From positions 193,159 through 257,158 of the forward strand of contig JAHBXZ010000005.1 in NCBI GenBank assembly GCA_019636215.1: a DNA stretch of 64,000 nt, read 5' to 3'. Both the position numbers and the translations under genes were made by a program. The notes beneath the pieces were generated by a model. That model was not told the origin of the DNA. It searched no databases and saw nothing but the letters and a program-made list of their open reading frames with translations. Position 1 is the stretch's first letter, and each line of letters opens with the position of its first letter. This document shows, in pieces, positions 16,929-25,113 of the stretch. The DNA is from Planctomycetota bacterium. GTDB taxonomy: Bacteria > Planctomycetota > UBA8742 > UBA2392.

Positions 16929-17531
16929 TTACCCGGCCTGGGTCATTGGCCGGTGATCGGCCAGCAGTTCCTGCAGGCGGGCAATGGCGGTGTGCATGCG
17001 GCTTTTCACGGTGCCCAGCGGGACTTCCATGATCTCGGCGATCTCGTTGTACTTGAGCTCCTGGATTTCGCTCAAGACAAACACCATGCGCTGTTCTTCG
17101 GGCAGTTGTTCCAGCGCCTTCATGATTGCGCCGTAAAGTTCGCGGCGGTCAAGGTCGTCTTCCGGCGGGCGGATATCGTCGGGCAGCCGGTCAACCAGTG
17201 AAACGCCCGAATCAGAGGCCCCCACCGTGGCATTGAGGCTGACGTTTTCTTTCTGGGTGCTCAGCAGGCGGCAGTGATCGATCCAGTAATTGCGGGCAAT
17301 GCGGTACAGAAATGTGGTGAACCGGGCGTTGGGCTCCCAGTTCTTGGCCGACTTGTAGACGCGCAGCAGGACTTCCTGGGCGAAGTCTTCGCTCATGGCG
17401 CGGTCCCAGCACAGCCGAAAGAAGAAGTTCAGCAGGCCCTTCAAATGGGCCTCGTAAAGCTCCGTGAACGCATCCACGTCGCCGGCCTGAAAGCGGCGCA
17501 TCAAGGCAAGGTCGCGTTCCGGGTCCGACAC
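16929..17531 (-). CDS. ECF-type RNA polymerase sigma factor
   Basis: 200 residues from a GTG at 17531 (VSDPERDLALMRRFQAGD), which matches where family members begin; the frame is open to 17726 but the extra residues are unlike a sigma factor. Region 2 is 'EDFAQEVLLRVYKSAKNWEP' with TTFLYRIARNYWID; region 4 is a helix-turn-helix, 'ELKYNEIAEIMEVPLGTVKS' followed by RMHTAIARLQELL. Sigma factors direct RNA polymerase to specific promoters. The next gene downstream on the same strand is the membrane-bound anti-sigma-like protein, the usual arrangement for signal-controlled ECF pairs. The start codon is uncertain. Confidence 0.85.
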   Translation of the reverse strand: MSDPERDLALMRRFQAGDVDAFTELYEAHLKGLLNFFFRLCWDRAMSEDFAQEVLLRVYKSAKNWEPNARFTTFLYRIARNYWIDHCRLLSTQKENVSLNATVGASDSGVSLVDRLPDDIRPPEDDLDRRELYGAIMKALEQLPEEQRMVFVLSEIQELKYNEIAEIMEVPLGTVKSRMHTAIARLQELLADHRPMTQAG

Positions 17532-17615
17532 GGTGGGACTTTCTGACAGGAAATCGGGGAAAGGGTAAGGATACCAACGGAGCAACGTCACCGAAAGTTC
17601 ATGACAAGCCCTTTC

Positions 17616-17637
17616 AGCCCGAAGCGGAAGCGAGGGG
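17616..17637 (+). repeat. Intergenic motif agcccgaagcg-x-aagcgagggg, copy 1
   Basis: A 22-base motif that recurs at 39264-39285 with one mismatch. I recall near-identical intergenic sequences scattered through planctomycete genomes. Here it lies upstream of, and antisense to, the sigma-factor gene. Confidence 0.6.
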
Positions 17638-17771
17638 TAGTTCACACGCAGGATTCGGGAGGTACCACGAATCACCCTGCCCTTACGGCGGACCACCGAC
17701 TGCAGACTTTGTTTGAAGCGCGGCAACCCATGCCGTACAATTCACCCAAGCCACGGGCGCTGCGAGCCAAC

Positions 17772-17927
17772 ATGGAATACCTGATTTTCGGCGTGATCCT
17801 GGTGCCCTGCGCATTGCTGGGCTTGTTCGTGCTGGCGCTGGCCACCGGCGCGATTCACGAAACCGACGACCTGCACCAGGTGGCATCGGCCTGGAAACAC
17901 AGTTGGAAATCGCTGCTGCACCGTTAG
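17772..17927 (+). CDS. Small single-pass membrane protein
   Basis: 51 residues from ATG at 17772. An almost immediate transmembrane helix (YLIFGVILVPCALLGLFVLA) is followed by a short charged tail (HETDDLHQVASAWKHSWKSL). In-frame ATGs at 17730 and 17601 are alternatives but would add basic, low-complexity residues before the helix. Divergent from the ECF sigma gene; a structured sequence follows at 17953. No family recognised. Confidence 0.45.
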   Translation: MEYLIFGVILVPCALLGLFVLALATGAIHETDDLHQVASAWKHSWKSLLHR

Positions 17928-17952
17928 GGCTCTTCTCTGGTTCGTGTTCAAT

Positions 17953-18025
17953 GCCGGATCAGGCGTGAGCCTGGAGATTGAGGCAGGCGCAGCTGTGGCC
18001 CTCTCTGCCGTCTCAGGCATCCGGC
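17953..18025. repeat. 73-base folded palindromic sequence
   Basis: Outer arms gccggat (17953-17959) and atccggc (18019-18025) are perfectly complementary and enclose a perfect 5-bp hairpin (17960-17973) and a second imperfect stem. It lies between the stop of a small membrane gene and the stop of lpxB, so it may work as a two-way terminator or be a palindromic mobile element. It is not a tRNA: D- and T-loop sequences are absent. Confidence 0.4.
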
Positions 18026-18061
18026 CATGTTCGTGACCTGCAAACCGAACCCGAGCGTGCC

Positions 18062-19273
18062 CTAAGGTGCCTGCAGATTACCCTGCAAGGCCGGCACCAC
18101 GTTGCTGATCGGGCGGCTTACGGGTCTTAAACCTGCCACGCTCAGCGCCTGTTCGGCGGCCCTTTGGCTTGCGCCTTTGCCGCCCAGCATGGCCACTACT
18201 TCGGCCAATTCCTGGCGCATTTTGGGCGAGCCGGACTCCATGCTTTCCAGCGCGATCAGGGCCATGGTCAGGGGTTCGGCCTGGTGCTGCAGCAGCTCGG
18301 GCACTACCTGCCGGTCGGCCAGGATGTTCACCATGCAGGCGTACTTGTAGTTCACCAGCAGCTCGGCCAGCAGGGCGCTGGCCCAGGTCATGCGATAGGT
18401 GCACAGAAACGGCACGCCCACAATCGCGGCTTCGACGGTCGCGGTGCCGCTGCAGATCAGGGCAAAATCGCTCATGGCCATGACTTCGTTGCTGCGGCCG
18501 TGCACGGCGCGCAGGGGCAGGTCGTCGTGGTTCTTGATCATCTCGGTGTAACGGTCCGGGTTGAACCAGGGCGAACATCCCACCGGGAAAATCACGTTGG
18601 GCTCGCGCTTCATGATCTCGCGCGCGGCATCCAGCATGCGCGGCATCAGCTTCTTTACTTCGGAGCTGCGCGATCCGGGAAACAGCCCGACAACCCTCTT
18701 CTTTTTGGGGATCTTGAACCCGTTGCGCAGCATGTCGGCACCCTTCTTGATCTTCTCGTGGTCGATCAAGTCCATCAGCGGGTGGCCCACAAACCGCGCC
18801 TCAATGCCGTGCCGGGCGTAGAACTCGACTTCAAACGGGAAGATCACCAGCATGCGGTCGACATACTTGCGCACCTGTTCCACGCGGCCTTCGCGCCAGG
18901 CCCACATCTGCGGGCTGACGTAGTACACCGTGGGGATCCCCAGGGCCTTGATGCGCGGCACCACGCGCAGGTTGAAATCCGGCGAGTCAATGAACACCAC
19001 AACATCGGGCTTGAGCTCTTTGGCTTTCTCGACCACCTGGTCCATGGTATCGAGAAAAAACCGCAGGCTGCGCACCACTTCCACAAGACCCACCGCGGAA
19101 TGTTCCAGCATGTTGCGGAACAGCTGCACGCCGGCGCTTTCCATCTTGCCGCCGCCCAGCCCGTACAGGTTGCAGTCCGGCCGCATTTCCCGGAACTGCC
19201 GCGCCAGCAGCGAGCCGTAATTGTCGCCGCTGGATTCGGTGGCGATGATGAAGATGTTGGGGCCTTTGGGCAT
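18062..19273 (-). CDS. lpxB: Lipid-A-disaccharide synthase
   Basis: 403 residues from ATG at 19273 with 'gggaag' upstream; the longer frame adds 20 unlikely residues. LpxB (GT19) joins UDP-2,3-diacylglucosamine to lipid X to form the lipid A disaccharide, at the inner membrane. Typical segments: NIFIIATESSGDNYGSLLA at the N-terminus (ESSGD motif), GLGGGKMESAGVQL, VFIDSPDFNLRV, YYVSPQMWAWREGR, GHPLMDL, GLFPGSRSSEVKK, and the donor-binding CSGTATVEAAIVGVPF. Length is usual for the family. It shows the cell makes lipid A, in agreement with KdsB at 38465. The next gene upstream on the same strand is the radical SAM protein; no other lpx gene is present. Confidence 0.93.
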   Translation of the reverse strand: MPKGPNIFIIATESSGDNYGSLLARQFREMRPDCNLYGLGGGKMESAGVQLFRNMLEHSAVGLVEVVRSLRFFLDTMDQVVEKAKELKPDVVVFIDSPDFNLRVVPRIKALGIPTVYYVSPQMWAWREGRVEQVRKYVDRMLVIFPFEVEFYARHGIEARFVGHPLMDLIDHEKIKKGADMLRNGFKIPKKKRVVGLFPGSRSSEVKKLMPRMLDAAREIMKREPNVIFPVGCSPWFNPDRYTEMIKNHDDLPLRAVHGRSNEVMAMSDFALICSGTATVEAAIVGVPFLCTYRMTWASALLAELLVNYKYACMVNILADRQVVPELLQHQAEPLTMALIALESMESGSPKMRQELAEVVAMLGGKGASQRAAEQALSVAGLRPVSRPISNVVPALQGNLQAP

Positions 19274-19349
19274 ATCACTTCCCGTCGCTTGTGCTCCGGC
19301 CTCCACGCCTGCAGTGCAAAACCCCCGTCGCATCCGCTTCGGGCTGAAC

Positions 19350-20216
19350 CTACTCCCACATGCGGCCGTAGTACGTCTGCACCGGCACGTCGGTTCTTGC
19401 CTGGATCACGCCTGCCAGTTCATCCAGTCGTTCATCGGCCACCATGCCGATGCGTGCATCCGCCGGCCGGCGCGCCGTGGTGTACACCTGCACCTGCAAC
19501 AGACTGCCGCCGTCGCGCTTGATCCGGGCCACGCGGTCGCCGATGGCGGCGGCCTCGGCGTTGCCGCAATCTTTGCCGTCGATGGTCGGGATCATGGTCT
19601 GGATGGTCACGTCAAGTTCGCGCGCACAGGCGGTGATGCCTTCGACAATGCGATCCAGCTTGCGCGTGGTGCCGTCCACAAGTTCGAAATACTCCTGTGT
19701 GCCGGCGTCCAGCTTGGCCCAGATTTCATAGGGCCCGGCGGCCAGTTCACGCAGGCGGCCGCGAACCACGTCACTGTGCAGCATGGTGGCGTTGGTCAGG
19801 ACAATCGTCTTTACGTCGGCAAGTCCATGACGCTGCTTCAGCGCATGCACCTCGCGAATCGCGTCGCCCAGCCGCAGATAGGTGGTGGGCTCGCCGTCGC
19901 CGGCAAAGGCAATGTCGTTAAAGCGGCGCAGCGGCGCGGGGGTAGAGGCAAACCTGGCAAGATTCCAGATCTCGCCGCTTTGGGCCAATGACATCAGCCC
20001 GTCGATCTCGGCCAGCATCGCGTCAAAATCCACCGTCTTGGCCGACCCGGGTGTAGTACGGTCGACCTGGCAGTACGGGCAATCAAAGTTGCACAGCTTG
20101 TCGGGGTTTACGTTCAGACCAAGCGACAGGCCCCGCGAGCGTCGACTGACGACGGGGTAGGCGAAGCGCAGTGTCTCGAACTGGCGCGAATGCTCGCTCA
20201 GTACGTTCGTTCTCAT
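19350..20216 (-). CDS. Radical SAM protein (COG0731-like)
   Basis: 288 residues. The [4Fe-4S]-SAM motif CxxxCxxC is in 'DKLCNFDCPYCQVDRTTPG' at about residues 42-50. Downstream segments, 'NDIAFAGDGEPTTYLRLGDA' (a GGE-like SAM-binding motif, here AGDGEPT), VKTIVLTNATML and PYEIWAKLDAGTQEYF, match the group annotated as COG0731/wyosine-like or radical SAM of unknown substrate. No C-terminal extra cluster cysteines were noticed. Cytoplasmic. The ATG follows directly on a non-coding stretch. Transcribed in the same direction as lpxB with 76 bases between; no functional link is obvious. Confidence 0.8.
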   Translation of the reverse strand: MRTNVLSEHSRQFETLRFAYPVVSRRSRGLSLGLNVNPDKLCNFDCPYCQVDRTTPGSAKTVDFDAMLAEIDGLMSLAQSGEIWNLARFASTPAPLRRFNDIAFAGDGEPTTYLRLGDAIREVHALKQRHGLADVKTIVLTNATMLHSDVVRGRLRELAAGPYEIWAKLDAGTQEYFELVDGTTRKLDRIVEGITACARELDVTIQTMIPTIDGKDCGNAEAAAIGDRVARIKRDGGSLLQVQVYTTARRPADARIGMVADERLDELAGVIQARTDVPVQTYYGRMWE

Positions 20217-20443
20217 CCCAGTACGGGTGGGCCGGGCCCTTGGCCGGCAGATGTTCTGCCTGCCCCCGCCTTCAACTTAGTGCCCACTATCCTGTGGGCG
20301 TGTCGGCATTGTAGCAGCGGCAGGCGGCGCGCAACCGGGGATTCCATACTTTATGATGCGTAACGCATGGGCAAACGCGACATTCTGCCCATTCATGTGA
20401 TAGAGTTACTACAGCCCTTGGCCTACCCCTGTCAAAGCACGCC

Positions 20444-20986
20444 ATGCCCAGATTGATACTGGCCATACTGGCGGCACTCACACTTGCCTTCGCGGCCTGC
20501 GATGGCAAATCGTCTTCGGGCGGGTCGTCCGGCGGGTCGTCCCAAACCGGCGGTGGCGGCGGAGGCGGCGGGGGAAGTACCCCCACCACCACCGAGGCCG
20601 ACCTTGCCCAGCAGGTGCTGGTGCTGGTCAACCAGCAGCGCGCAGCGGCCACACCGCCCGCGGCACCCCTGGCCTGGCATGCGGGAGTGGCCCAGGTGGC
20701 ATTCAACCACAGTGCGGACATGGCGGCGCGGGGCTTCTTTGCGCACAACAACCCCGATGGCCAAAGCCCCTTTGACCGCCTGGCGGCGGCCGGCATCAGC
20801 TACAGCGCGGCCGGCGAGAACATCGCCGCGGGCTATGTCGACGCGGCCACAGTGATGAACGCCTGGATGAACAGCTCGGGGCACCGGGCGAACATCCTGA
20901 ATACCAACTACACGGAAATCGGCATCGGCGTCAAACACGGCGGCAGTTATGGCACCTACTGGACGCAGGTGTTTCGCAGGCCCTAA
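20444..20986 (+). CDS. CAP-domain (SCP/PR-1-like) lipoprotein
   Basis: 180 residues. Lipoprotein signal with lipobox LAFAAC (Cys19), then a flexible Ser/Gly linker with a nine-glycine run, then a CAP domain (about 52-178). CAP landmarks are clear: 'LVNQQRAAATPPAAPLAWH' start, 'AFNHSADMAARGFFAHNNPD' with the first conserved His, 'GENIAAGYVDAATVMNAWMN', SSGHRANILN with the second conserved His, and the final GTYWTQVFRRP. Bacterial CAP proteins are secreted and of mostly unknown activity. A second CAP domain is found at the end of the FHA protein at 54256. Confidence 0.88.
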   Translation: MPRLILAILAALTLAFAACDGKSSSGGSSGGSSQTGGGGGGGGGSTPTTTEADLAQQVLVLVNQQRAAATPPAAPLAWHAGVAQVAFNHSADMAARGFFAHNNPDGQSPFDRLAAAGISYSAAGENIAAGYVDAATVMNAWMNSSGHRANILNTNYTEIGIGVKHGGSYGTYWTQVFRRP

Positions 20987-20990
20987 TGAC

Positions 20991-21018
20991 TTGCACGGCG
21001 ACGGGCGACCCATATACT
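20991..21018 (+). promoter_or_regulatory. Candidate sigma-70 promoter for the exported protein at 21131
   Basis: -35 TTGCAC (20991-20996), 16-base spacer, -10 TATACT (21013-21018), about 110 bases before the ATG. It begins five bases after the stop of the CAP lipoprotein gene. Confidence 0.45.
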
Positions 21019-21130
21019 CGATAATCGCGTAGGAACCCGGGACTGGTCGCATTACAACCGTACCCCTGTGTTTCTGCGTGGTGGCCCTTCCCCATACCCC
21101 CGCAAGAAAAGCACGGCCTTGGAGAAGGCA

Positions 21131-21856
21131 ATGAGCAAGTTCCTGTTTGCATCGCTGGCGTTGTTCGCCGGCAGCCTGGCAGCCCAGGCAACGATTACTA
21201 CCGTCATCCATGAACCTTCTGCGGCTGATGCCGGCCCGACGCTGGGCGCAGCCACAGTTGTCAACCCGGACTACAACCCGCTGCAACCCAACGGCCAGCC
21301 GCAGTTCCTGCCGTTGATCGGCAACGGAAGCGGCATCAGCAACGAACTGGACAGCATCAGCGACGAGTTCTACGCGCTGGGCGGCACAACCACACACGAC
21401 CTGGCGATCATGACCAACAACACCGGTGCCGACATCACCGTCGACCCGACCACGCTGGTCGTCGCGCAGATCCGCCCCAAGGTTTCGCCCCCGGGCGCAC
21501 CCGAGCAAGCCAACCCCGGCCTGCTGGTGCAGAATGTTTACGGCTTTTCCAACGCGCAGTTCACCATTGCCAACGGCGCCAGCGGCGTGCTGCTGCTGCT
21601 GGTTACCAAGTGGATGGGCTCGCTGGATACAAGCCCGCGCGACTACATCATCACATTCCAGTTCAATAACACTGCCCCCGGCGGCGGCCCGATCACGATT
21701 GACGCGCCCCTTACCGTGCCCAAGGTCGGCGGCAATAACAGCAGTGGCGGCTGCACCGTCGCAACCAGCGGCGGCATGCCTCGCGGTGCCGCGATTCTGG
21801 CCGGTGCATCAGCCGTGGCGATCCTGACCCGCCGCCGCATCTTCAAGCGCGCCTGA
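21131..21856 (+). CDS. Exported protein with C-terminal GGC-TM-RRR anchoring signal
   Basis: 241 residues from ATG at 21131, preceded by 'ggagaagg'. Signal peptide MSKFLFASLALFAGSLAAQA, then about 180 residues rich in Asn, Thr, Gly and beta strands with no recognised domain. The C-terminus is NNSSGGCTVATSGGMPRG, then a short hydrophobic helix (AAILAGASAVAIL) and TRRRIFKRA. This Gly-Gly-Cys, helix, Arg-cluster layout resembles the short C-terminal sorting signals defined as MYXO-, JDVT- or Synerg-CTERM. So the mature protein is probably processed and attached at the surface. A strong intrinsic terminator follows. Confidence 0.7.
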   Translation: MSKFLFASLALFAGSLAAQATITTVIHEPSAADAGPTLGAATVVNPDYNPLQPNGQPQFLPLIGNGSGISNELDSISDEFYALGGTTTHDLAIMTNNTGADITVDPTTLVVAQIRPKVSPPGAPEQANPGLLVQNVYGFSNAQFTIANGASGVLLLLVTKWMGSLDTSPRDYIITFQFNNTAPGGGPITIDAPLTVPKVGGNNSSGGCTVATSGGMPRGAAILAGASAVAILTRRRIFKRA

Positions 21857-21875
21857 ACTTCAGCCATCAACAGCA

Positions 21876-21909
21876 CGAGGCCGGCAAGTTGCCGGCCTCG
21901 CGTCTTTTT
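21876..21909 (+). terminator. Rho-independent terminator
   Basis: Perfectly complementary 12-base arms (21876-21887 and 21889-21900) separated by a single base, so 10-11 bp can pair in practice, followed by cgTCTTTTT. It lies between converging genes and ends transcription from 21131. Confidence 0.8.
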
Positions 21910-21919
21910 GCGCACCAGC

Positions 21920-24286
21920 CTACGGTGCGATGGTAAGGGTTGCGGCCTGCACACCGTCGGCGCCACGCGCGGCTGCCAGCACATAGTTGCCACCGGTCGC
22001 GGTGGCCAGCGCGGGCCCGTCGGCGGTGCCGTCGGCGTCAATGCCGGCTGCTGTGCCGAACACCGGGTTGCCGGTCAGCGACGGCTGGGTAGCGCCACCC
22101 TTGACCGCGTACAAGTTCGTCGCGGCATCGGTGAAGATCACCCCCTGCGCGCCGCCCACGGCACCGGTAATGCTGGACAGCGCCGCCAGCGTCAGTGTGC
22201 CGGCCAGCGGTGTGGTCGCGCCAGGGGCCAGCAGGCGCACAGTCTGGGCCGCAAAGAACCCCAGGATCAGCGTTTCGGTGATCACCAGGTACTGGCCCGC
22301 AGTGTTGTCCCAGGCGCAGATTCCACCCGACAGGCTGGATGAAACATCAAACGCCGAACCCACGGCCAGGCCGGTGCCTGGTGCCACGTGCCTGCCGATG
22401 ATTCCGCTGCCGTCGTCGGCCGTGATCAGGGCTTCATCAAAGGCGCCGCCGGCCGCGGCCAGGCCGGCAATCGTGGCGGCACTGTGGGCGGTGATCGCAG
22501 CGGCAATCGGCGCGCCCGCAGTGCTGTAGGCGCGGGCCATCACGTCGGCCCCGCCCTGCCACGCAATCACGAAGTTCGTGCTTTGTGCGTTGAACACAAC
22601 TCGCGGGAATGTGCCCGTGCCCACGGCGATATCGGTGCCGGCGCCCGTGGCATAGTCGTACAGCACGGCATGCACCAGCGAGCTTGCCGGGTTGGTGCCC
22701 GTGGCCCCCACCAGCAGCAGCACTCCGCCGGTGCCCGCGGCCGCGTGCAGGCCCGCCGCAGGGTCAAGGTTCACCGAGGGTTCAAAGCTCTTTTGCGTTC
22801 CCGACGCCAATGTTGACGTGTCAAGGCTGACAAACTCCAGGGTGCGGTTGGTCGTGCCCACAATCGACAGCCAGCCGGCCACGTAGTCTGTGCCGTTGAA
22901 GACCACAATGGATTCGTCGGCCTGGTCTGTGGTGGTTACGTCCACCAGTGTGCCGGGCGTGAAGGTTCCGCTGCCGCCGCCCGTGCCGCCGGCGGTCGTA
23001 GTGAACGAGTAATTCAGCGCCTTGGTGGTCGGCGTGGCACTGACCACCGTGCCGGTGATCGTGCCCGCGCCGGTTTTGGTCACGCTGTCAAACGATGAAA
23101 ACGTGATTGTCACGCTGCCCAGCACCGGCACGTCGCTGCTGAAGGTCTCGCCGGCTTCCGTCACAGTGACAATGCGGCCGGCAGGATCCAGCGGGGTGGT
23201 CACATCAAAGGTCGCGTCACTGAACGTAACCGGGTCAAGCTGTGCGTTGGGAAACGTGTCAGGCATGACCACGTTTACCTGCACCGCCTGGGCCTGGTCA
23301 CTCAGGCTGATGGTGCGGCGGCCGGCAACGTCGGTCACGGTGCCGCCCAACGCAAGTGCCGTGGAACTGCCGGTGGTCCACGTATAGTTGATGGCAAGTG
23401 TCGCACTGCCGCCGGATTGCTGCACCACCGTGCCCACCATACTGCCGCTGCTGTTGGCGCCCGAAAACGTGTTCAACTGCACCACGACGCTGGCCGCGGC
23501 GTTGTCGCTGGTGTAGGTGATGCCGCCGGTGGTCACGGTGACCACGCGGTTGGTGGCTGCCAGCGGGTTGGTGGCGTTGAAGCTGGCATCGTTCAGTGTC
23601 ATTACCGCCGGCGGTGTTGTGGTATCGGCCGTTGGAATGGCCAGGTTCACGCTGATAGTGGAAGTGGTGTTGGCTAACTGAAAGATCGTGAACGTAGCCA
23701 CGGTGCTGATTGTGCCCGACAACGCCACCACCGCAGGCGGCGCCACGGTGCCCGTTCGGTTGGCCATCACCAGCCGCGAAAAGCTGCTCAATAACGCGCG
23801 CGCGCGTCCGGGATAGGGCTGGGTCCATTCTTCATCCACCGCCGGGGCCGTGGTGGTGAACGTAAGCTGTTCCTTGTTTGTGCCGTCGATCTTCAGCAGC
23901 GCCAGGTCGACAGGTCCATAGCCGTCAGCACCTGCAAGCCCGCGGTCATAGCTGGTCTCAAACACCGCAGGCGGGCTGAGGTTCAGGCCGGTGGCGGCCG
24001 CACCGTCGGGCTTGGTTACCTTTACTTCGACGACCGGCGAATAGACTTTGTGCCCGGCAATCTTGACGTTGACGACCTTCAGTTCGACCTTGCTGCCGGG
24101 CTCAATCTGCCCCGCAGCCGCGCCGATGTTCAGGGCGCTGATTTCCACGCGGGCCAGGCCGATGTCGATCACGAGGTCCTGTCCTGCTACTGCCACCGCG
24201 GAATCCTTGGCAGGTTCGTCGCCGTCACGCAGGCTGCAGGCGGCCAGTACGAAAAGGGAACAAAGGCATACGGCGGCGTAACGCAT
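21920..24286 (-). CDS. Large lipoprotein with tandem beta-rich repeats
   Basis: 788 residues from ATG at 24286 (ggagacgcc upstream). Lipobox LAAC places the lipid-bearing Cys at 17. Residues about 189-306 and 313-430 are two homologous units: both have an ALSGT/ALGGT opening, a 'TLNDASFNATNPLAATNRVV' or 'TFSDATFDVTTPLDPAGRIV' core followed by TVT.(G)GxT(Y/F)(T/S)SD, and close with NYTW or NYSF. The remainder, about 450-788, has repeated blade-like segments (ESIVVFNGTDYVAGW, GGVLLLVGAT, NFVIAWQGGADVMARAY, GQYLVITETLIL) suggesting a beta-propeller. No enzyme motif. It is divergent from recR, and its stop faces the terminator at 21876. Confidence 0.75.
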   Translation of the reverse strand: MRYAAVCLCSLFVLAACSLRDGDEPAKDSAVAVAGQDLVIDIGLARVEISALNIGAAAGQIEPGSKVELKVVNVKIAGHKVYSPVVEVKVTKPDGAAATGLNLSPPAVFETSYDRGLAGADGYGPVDLALLKIDGTNKEQLTFTTTAPAVDEEWTQPYPGRARALLSSFSRLVMANRTGTVAPPAVVALSGTISTVATFTIFQLANTTSTISVNLAIPTADTTTPPAVMTLNDASFNATNPLAATNRVVTVTTGGITYTSDNAAASVVVQLNTFSGANSSGSMVGTVVQQSGGSATLAINYTWTTGSSTALALGGTVTDVAGRRTISLSDQAQAVQVNVVMPDTFPNAQLDPVTFSDATFDVTTPLDPAGRIVTVTEAGETFSSDVPVLGSVTITFSSFDSVTKTGAGTITGTVVSATPTTKALNYSFTTTAGGTGGGSGTFTPGTLVDVTTTDQADESIVVFNGTDYVAGWLSIVGTTNRTLEFVSLDTSTLASGTQKSFEPSVNLDPAAGLHAAAGTGGVLLLVGATGTNPASSLVHAVLYDYATGAGTDIAVGTGTFPRVVFNAQSTNFVIAWQGGADVMARAYSTAGAPIAAAITAHSAATIAGLAAAGGAFDEALITADDGSGIIGRHVAPGTGLAVGSAFDVSSSLSGGICAWDNTAGQYLVITETLILGFFAAQTVRLLAPGATTPLAGTLTLAALSSITGAVGGAQGVIFTDAATNLYAVKGGATQPSLTGNPVFGTAAGIDADGTADGPALATATGGNYVLAAARGADGVQAATLTIAP

Positions 24287-24410
24287 CCGGCGTCTCCAGG
24301 CGAAGTTTGCAAACAAAGTCCGGCTTCCCGGCGAACACTCTGGCGCCGGACAACAGCTTGGAACGACTGGGCTTAGAAGAATGGCGGCAGAAACGAAAGG
24401 GGCGCGCGGC

Positions 24411-24438
24411 TTGACTTGAACGCGTGGCGGGGTACGCT
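24411..24438 (+). promoter_or_regulatory. Candidate sigma-70 promoter for recR-rpoN
   Basis: -35 TTGACT (24411-24416), 16-base spacer, -10 TACGCT (24433-24438). Transcription would begin near 24445, downstream of the ATG at 24424, which argues for the TTG start of recR at 24487. Confidence 0.45.
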
Positions 24439-24486
24439 TACAACAGATTACCAGCAAATAGCGTACCCAATTCGGAAGAATTCCGC

Positions 24487-25113
24487 TTGACAGCCTATCC
24501 TGAATCTCTCGCCAGACTTGTGGAAAGCCTCAAGGCTCTGCCCGGCATTGGTACCCGCACTGCCGAGAGGCTAGCCTTCCACCTGATCAAACTCAGCGAA
24601 ACCGAGGCCATGGAACTGGCCAAGGCCATTCGCGACGTAAAGCAGAACCTCACCCACTGCAACACCTGCTTCCACTTCACAGAAAAAGACCCCTGCCCGA
24701 TCTGCAGTGACCCGCAACGCGACAAATCGCTGGTCTGCGTGGTTGAACAGCCCAAAGACCTGATGGCCTTTGAAAAGGCCGGCAGCTTCAAGGGCGTTTA
24801 CCACTGTTTGCTGGGCCATCTGGCACCGCTGGAAGGGATTGAACCCGACGACCTGACCATCGCGCCGCTGCTCAAGCGCGCGGAATCCGGTGCCATCAAA
24901 GAAATCGTGCTGGCCACCAGCCCCGACCTGGAGGGCGAAGGCACCGCCGTGTTCCTGCGCGACCAGTTGGCCGACGTTGCCCGTCGCAAGGGCATTCGCG
25001 TCACGCGCATTGCCCGCGGTGTGCCGGCCGGCGCCGAGATTGAACATGTCTCGGGCGCGATCCTGACTGACGCGTTGGCGGGCCGGCAGCTCTATGACGG
25101 AGGCCGCAAGTGA
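24487..25113 (+). CDS. recR: Recombination protein RecR
   Basis: 208 residues from TTG at 24487, which has 'ggaagaa' just upstream and gives the family-typical start TAYPESLARLVESLKALPGIG; an ATG at 24424 would add 21 residues and lies before the candidate -10 element. RecR works with RecF/RecO to load RecA at gapped DNA. Domains: helix-hairpin-helix (about 14-26, LPGIGTRTAERLAF), a C4 zinc finger (C58, C61, C70, C73 in CNTCFHFTEKDPCPIC), and a Toprim domain (about 80-170, LVCVVEQPKDLMAFEKAG; ATSPDLEGEGTAVFL). The stop overlaps rpoN by GTGA. Confidence 0.92.
   Translation: MTAYPESLARLVESLKALPGIGTRTAERLAFHLIKLSETEAMELAKAIRDVKQNLTHCNTCFHFTEKDPCPICSDPQRDKSLVCVVEQPKDLMAFEKAGSFKGVYHCLLGHLAPLEGIEPDDLTIAPLLKRAESGAIKEIVLATSPDLEGEGTAVFLRDQLADVARRKGIRVTRIARGVPAGAEIEHVSGAILTDALAGRQLYDGGRK

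Noticed and set aside
17953..18025. tRNA gene
   Set aside because: Seven-base acceptor-like stem and 73-base length fit, but no GGTTCRA T-loop, no D-loop consensus and no sensible anticodon arm.
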